Shown: piece by piece, positions 5,925-7,933 of the stretch
Numbering within the stretch: position 1 is the stretch's first letter
How the letters are laid out: each line of letters starts with the position of its first letter
NCBI GenBank assembly: GCA_947461335.1
Contig: CANHLB010000073.1
Coordinates: 1-7,933, forward strand
Source: Burkholderiaceae bacterium
GTDB taxonomy: Bacteria; Pseudomonadota; Gammaproteobacteria; Burkholderiales; Burkholderiaceae
Direction: 5' to 3'
Length of the DNA: 7,933 nt
Notes under the pieces: generated by a model
Told to the model about the DNA's origin: nothing
The model's database searches: none
Seen by the model: the letters and a program-made list of their open reading frames with translations, nothing else
Position numbers and translations under genes: made by a program

Positions 5925-7685
5925 ATGACAAGCTCTAACGAAAACGATTCATCCCCGGTAGTCACTCCATCGGCAATTCCATCTAGCGCTGACGCTGGCC
6001 CATCCAATGAGGGTGGCACTAAAGCGGAAGGTCGCGAGGGTGGTGAGCGTGGACCAAGACATCCGCGTCGTGCTGGGACTGGGAAGCATCCATTTAATAA
6101 GAAGCGTCCTTTCAATAAGGATCGGCCACGTCGTGAGGGTGATGCCCCCCATACTCCTAGAGAGGGCGGTAATTCAACTGCCAAATTAGCTCCAAATCCT
6201 GCTGATATTGAAGCTTTATTTGCTTCGGTAGTTTCAGGTGAATTTGACGCTGCTTTAGATGCTCCAGAAGTATTAGAGGCAAAAAACCCTGACGGCTTTA
6301 ATGAGAGTGAGATTTCTCATCAGACTGGTGCAGAAAGACGTGCGCAACGTGCGCAAGGATCACGTGAAGACGAAGATCCAGATGCACCTACCGAAGAAGA
6401 AGTAAGTAGTTTGCAATTTGCGAATGTTGATGAGTTGCCGCTCAGTATGCGTGATGAAGTTTGGTCAGATCTTGATGGCTTAGATGATGATGCGGATGAT
6501 GAGGATACCGTCAAACTTCACAAAGTATTAGCTGACGCTGGTATGGGTTCTCGCCGTGATATGGAAGACTTAATTATTCAAGGTCGGGTTTCAGTTAATG
6601 CATTGCCAGCACATATTGGGCAACGTATTGGTCCAACCGATCAAGTACGTATTAACGGTAAACCAGTTCATCGCAAGATTCAGACTAAGCCGCCACGCGT
6701 GATTCTGTATCACAAGCCTGCTGGTGAAATCGTGAGTCAATCCGATCCAGAAGGCCGTCCTACGGTTTTCGATCGCCTGCCAAAGCCACGTCAAGGCCGT
6801 TGGATCGCAGTGGGTCGTTTGGACTTTAATACCGAAGGCCTTTTGTTATTCACCACCTCTGGTGAGTTGGCAAATCGTCTCATGCATCCACGTTATGGTG
6901 TGGAGCGCGAATATGCAGTCCGCATTTTGGGAGAGCTTGGGCAAGACTCAATGGCGCAACTCAAGAGCGGGATCAAGTTAGATGATGGCCAAGCAAAATT
7001 CTTACGACTTGCAGTAGGTGGTGGCGATGGCGCAAATCGTTGGTATCACGTTGCTTTGACTGAAGGCCGTAATCGCGAAGTACGTCGCATGTTCGAAACA
7101 GTAGGACATACCGTGTCACGTTTGCTTCGTACGCGTTATGGCATGTTCTTATTGCCTCCACGATTAAGACGCGGCAAATGGGAGGAAGTACCTCCTGAGG
7201 GCGTTGCTAATCTCATGAAGTCAGCTGGCTTAAAAGTACCTCAAGCCCAAGATAAAAGTCGCAATCCCAGTGGCAATCATCGGGAACGCGGTGCTGCAGC
7301 AGGCGGTGATTTCCAGCCCGATCCAATGCAAACCTCGGTTTCTTATTGGGGCTCACGCGATGCCTTAACCCTCGCTAGCGGCCACAATGGCATGACCCAT
7401 CAGGGCAGAAATGCCAATCCTGGTGGCGGTGCAGGTGAAGGGCGTGGCCCCTTCCGTGGTCGCACCCAAGGTGGTAGACCTGGTCAAGGCGGACAGGGAG
7501 GCCAAGCGGGGAATGGCCAAGGTCAAAACCGGAATAAAGGCAAAAAAGTGCACCATGGCCAATCTGCTTTTGTTACTGCTGCCCCTCAAAGTCCCGGAAA
7601 TGGACCTAAAAGGAATGCACCAAAAGGTCGAAAACCCTTCAACAAGGGCCCTAGAAAGCCCCGCACTCCTGGCGAAAGCTTCTGA
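5925..7685 (+). CDS. rluB: 23S rRNA pseudouridine synthase RluB with long disordered extensions
   Basis: RluB converts uridine 2605 (E. coli numbering) of 23S rRNA to pseudouridine during large-subunit assembly. The core holds an S4 RNA-binding domain at about 196-250, starting [21 protein letters not shown] RsuA/RluB-type catalytic domain follows at about 259-415, with VILYHKPAG (259-267), [11 protein letters not shown] with catalytic Asp300, and [10 protein letters not shown] (380-389). At 586 residues it is about twice the E. coli protein (about 290). Residues 1-195 are low-complexity: first basic ([10 protein letters not shown] at 56-65), then strongly acidic near 145-195. Residues from about 425 are rich in Gly, Gln, Asn, Arg and Lys and end with another PFNK at 571-574. 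Both ends are probably unstructured, and the tail is probably RNA-binding. There is no Shine-Dalgarno; the ATG lies three bases after the scpB stop, which suggests reinitiation. RsuA/RluE/RluF relatives share the fold, but the sequence and scpB neighbour favour RluB. Confidence 0.92.
   Translation: MTSSNENDSSPVVTPSAIPSSADAGPSNEGGTKAEGREGGERGPRHPRRAGTGKHPFNKKRPFNKDRPRREGDAPHTPREGGNSTAKLAPNPADIEALFASVVSGEFDAALDAPEVLEAKNPDGFNESEISHQTGAERRAQRAQGSREDEDPDAPTEEEVSSLQFANVDELPLSMRDEVWSDLDGLDDDADDEDTVKLHKVLADAGMGSRRDMEDLIIQGRVSVNALPAHIGQRIGPTDQVRINGKPVHRKIQTKPPRVILYHKPAGEIVSQSDPEGRPTVFDRLPKPRQGRWIAVGRLDFNTEGLLLFTTSGELANRLMHPRYGVEREYAVRILGELGQDSMAQLKSGIKLDDGQAKFLRLAVGGGDGANRWYHVALTEGRNREVRRMFETVGHTVSRLLRTRYGMFLLPPRLRRGKWEEVPPEGVANLMKSAGLKVPQAQDKSRNPSGNHRERGAAAGGDFQPDPMQTSVSYWGSRDALTLASGHNGMTHQGRNANPGGGAGEGRGPFRGRTQGGRPGQGGQGGQAGNGQGQNRNKGKKVHHGQSAFVTAAPQSPGNGPKRNAPKGRKPFNKGPRKPRTPGESF
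7482..7526 (+). repeat. Short degenerate Gly-Gln repeats in rluB
   Basis: Imperfect units of the type GG-(T/C)-CAAGG recur, encoding alternating Gly and Gln ([16 protein letters not shown]). The reading frame is kept. Such tracts can change length by slippage, which would alter only the disordered tail of RluB. Confidence 0.5.
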
Positions 7686-7713
7686 TTTCTAACAGATTTC
7701 CTTAAAAATCAGC

Positions 7714-7719
7714 TATAAT
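7714..7719 (+). promoter_or_regulatory. Likely -10 box for the rimP operon
   Basis: A perfect TATAAT lies 28 bases after the rluB stop. The -35 position about 17 bases upstream reads AACAGA, a poor match. A start near 7726 would give a leader of about 135 bases containing three hairpins before the rimP GTG. Confidence 0.5.
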
Positions 7720-7728
7720 TTTGGACTG

Positions 7729-7750
7729 ACAGCAAGTTTTTGCTGTTTTT
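7729..7750 (+). terminator. Intrinsic terminator after rluB
   Basis: ACAGCAA (7729-7735) and TTGCTGT (7740-7746) form a perfect seven-pair stem with a four-base loop, followed by TTTT to 7750. It lies 43 bases after the rluB stop and probably ends scpB-rluB transcripts. If the TATAAT at 7714-7719 is a real promoter, the same hairpin would also be the 5' end of the rimP transcript. Confidence 0.7.
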
Positions 7751-7758
7751 AGTTGTTA

Positions 7759-7788
7759 CCGACTGATGTTGCGATCAACGTAAGTCGG
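7759..7788 (+). other. Hairpin in the rimP leader
   Basis: CCGAC (7759-7763) pairs with GTCGG (7784-7788), and inside it GTTG (7768-7771) pairs with CAAC (7776-7779) around CGAT. The symmetric internal loop is TGAT opposite GTAA. No T-run follows. It sits between the two terminator-like hairpins, where an antiterminator or protein-binding element could be expected. Confidence 0.45.
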
Positions 7789-7809
7789 CCTGTTCTGAAT
7801 TTCGAGAAT

Positions 7810-7835
7810 ATGGGCTTCAAAGCCCATTTTTTTTT
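7810..7835 (+). terminator. Strong intrinsic terminator in front of rimP
   Basis: ATGGGCTT (7810-7817) and AAGCCCAT (7820-7827) form a nearly gapless hairpin followed by nine T residues (7827-7835). This is the best terminator in the window, yet it lies only 24 bases before the rimP start codon and downstream of the only promoter-like box seen. It is therefore probably an attenuator for the rimP operon. Confidence 0.75.
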
Positions 7836-7859
7836 GCCATTTTGGTATGAAGGGAAGTC

Positions 7860-7933
7860 GTGAAGGATCAGCAGGTCATTTCTGCAGAGCTGGAAAACTT
7901 AGGTTACGCCTTGGTCGATATCGAGCGTGAAGC
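7860..7933 (+). CDS. rimP: Ribosome maturation factor RimP, N-terminal part
   Basis: RimP is a cytoplasmic factor needed for maturation of the 30S ribosomal subunit. Only the first 24 codons plus two bases are in the window. They read as a helix followed by LENLGYALVDIERE, which matches the conserved RimP start (L-x-x-L-G-Y-E-L-V-D-x-E). The start is GTG at 7860-7862, with a good ribosome site AAGGG (7850-7854) five bases upstream. An ATG at 7847 is in another frame and soon closes. The position after scpB-rluB, and the usual rimP-nusA-infB order in proteobacteria, support the call. Confidence 0.85.
   Translation, partial: MKDQQVISAELENLGYALVDIERE

Noticed and set aside
5774..6184. A 136-codon open frame on the minus strand across the scpB/rluB junction
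   Set aside because: It lies opposite two well-supported genes, is Ser/Pro/Arg-rich as expected of an antisense shadow of low-complexity coding sequence, and shows no family motif.
7847..7930. An upstream ATG at 7847 as the rimP start
   Set aside because: It is in another frame, which closes after 27 codons; the GTG frame at 7860 has a good ribosome site and matches RimP.

Overview
The window looks like chromosomal DNA of a betaproteobacterium of the family Burkholderiaceae, most probably a Polynucleobacter-like freshwater lineage. The reasons are the scpB-rluB-rimP gene order, protein sequences of clearly betaproteobacterial type, and a base composition more AT-rich than Burkholderia or Ralstonia. 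This placement is inference from recognition; no database search was run.

Region 1 (1-2777, + strand) is the 3' part of a yej-type peptide ABC importer operon: the tail of yejB, then yejE and yejF. The genes are joined by ATGA start/stop overlaps and closed by a hairpin that begins at the yejF stop codon. Region 2 (2862-3509, +) is a secreted NlpC/P60-family protein whose expected catalytic cysteine is a glycine, so it looks like a pseudo-peptidase. Region 3 (3523-4084, - strand) is a BrnT/BrnA type II toxin-antitoxin pair, convergent with the NlpC/P60 gene. It is fronted by a perfect 44-bp palindrome that contains both the toxin start codon and a promoter-like sequence. Region 4 (4123-5046, -) is a patatin-like phospholipase with a lipoprotein signal.

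Region 5 (5047-7685, +) starts with a 191-base divergent intergenic region holding a -10 box and several hairpins. It continues into scpB (chromosome segregation) and, three bases later, rluB (23S rRNA pseudouridine synthase with very long low-complexity extensions). Region 6 (7686-7933, +) has a -10 box, two terminator-like hairpins flanking a third hairpin, and then the GTG start of rimP, cut by the window edge. From established gene order, rimP should lead into nusA-infB.

The Yej importer and the NlpC/P60 protein may both concern murein peptides, and RluB and RimP both act on ribosomes. I found no CRISPR array, tRNA, rRNA, insertion sequence or phage gene. Most of the window is ordinary core genome. 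The parts worth a second look are the cysteine-less NlpC/P60 protein, the brnTA palindrome, the structured leader before scpB and the terminator-containing leader of rimP.
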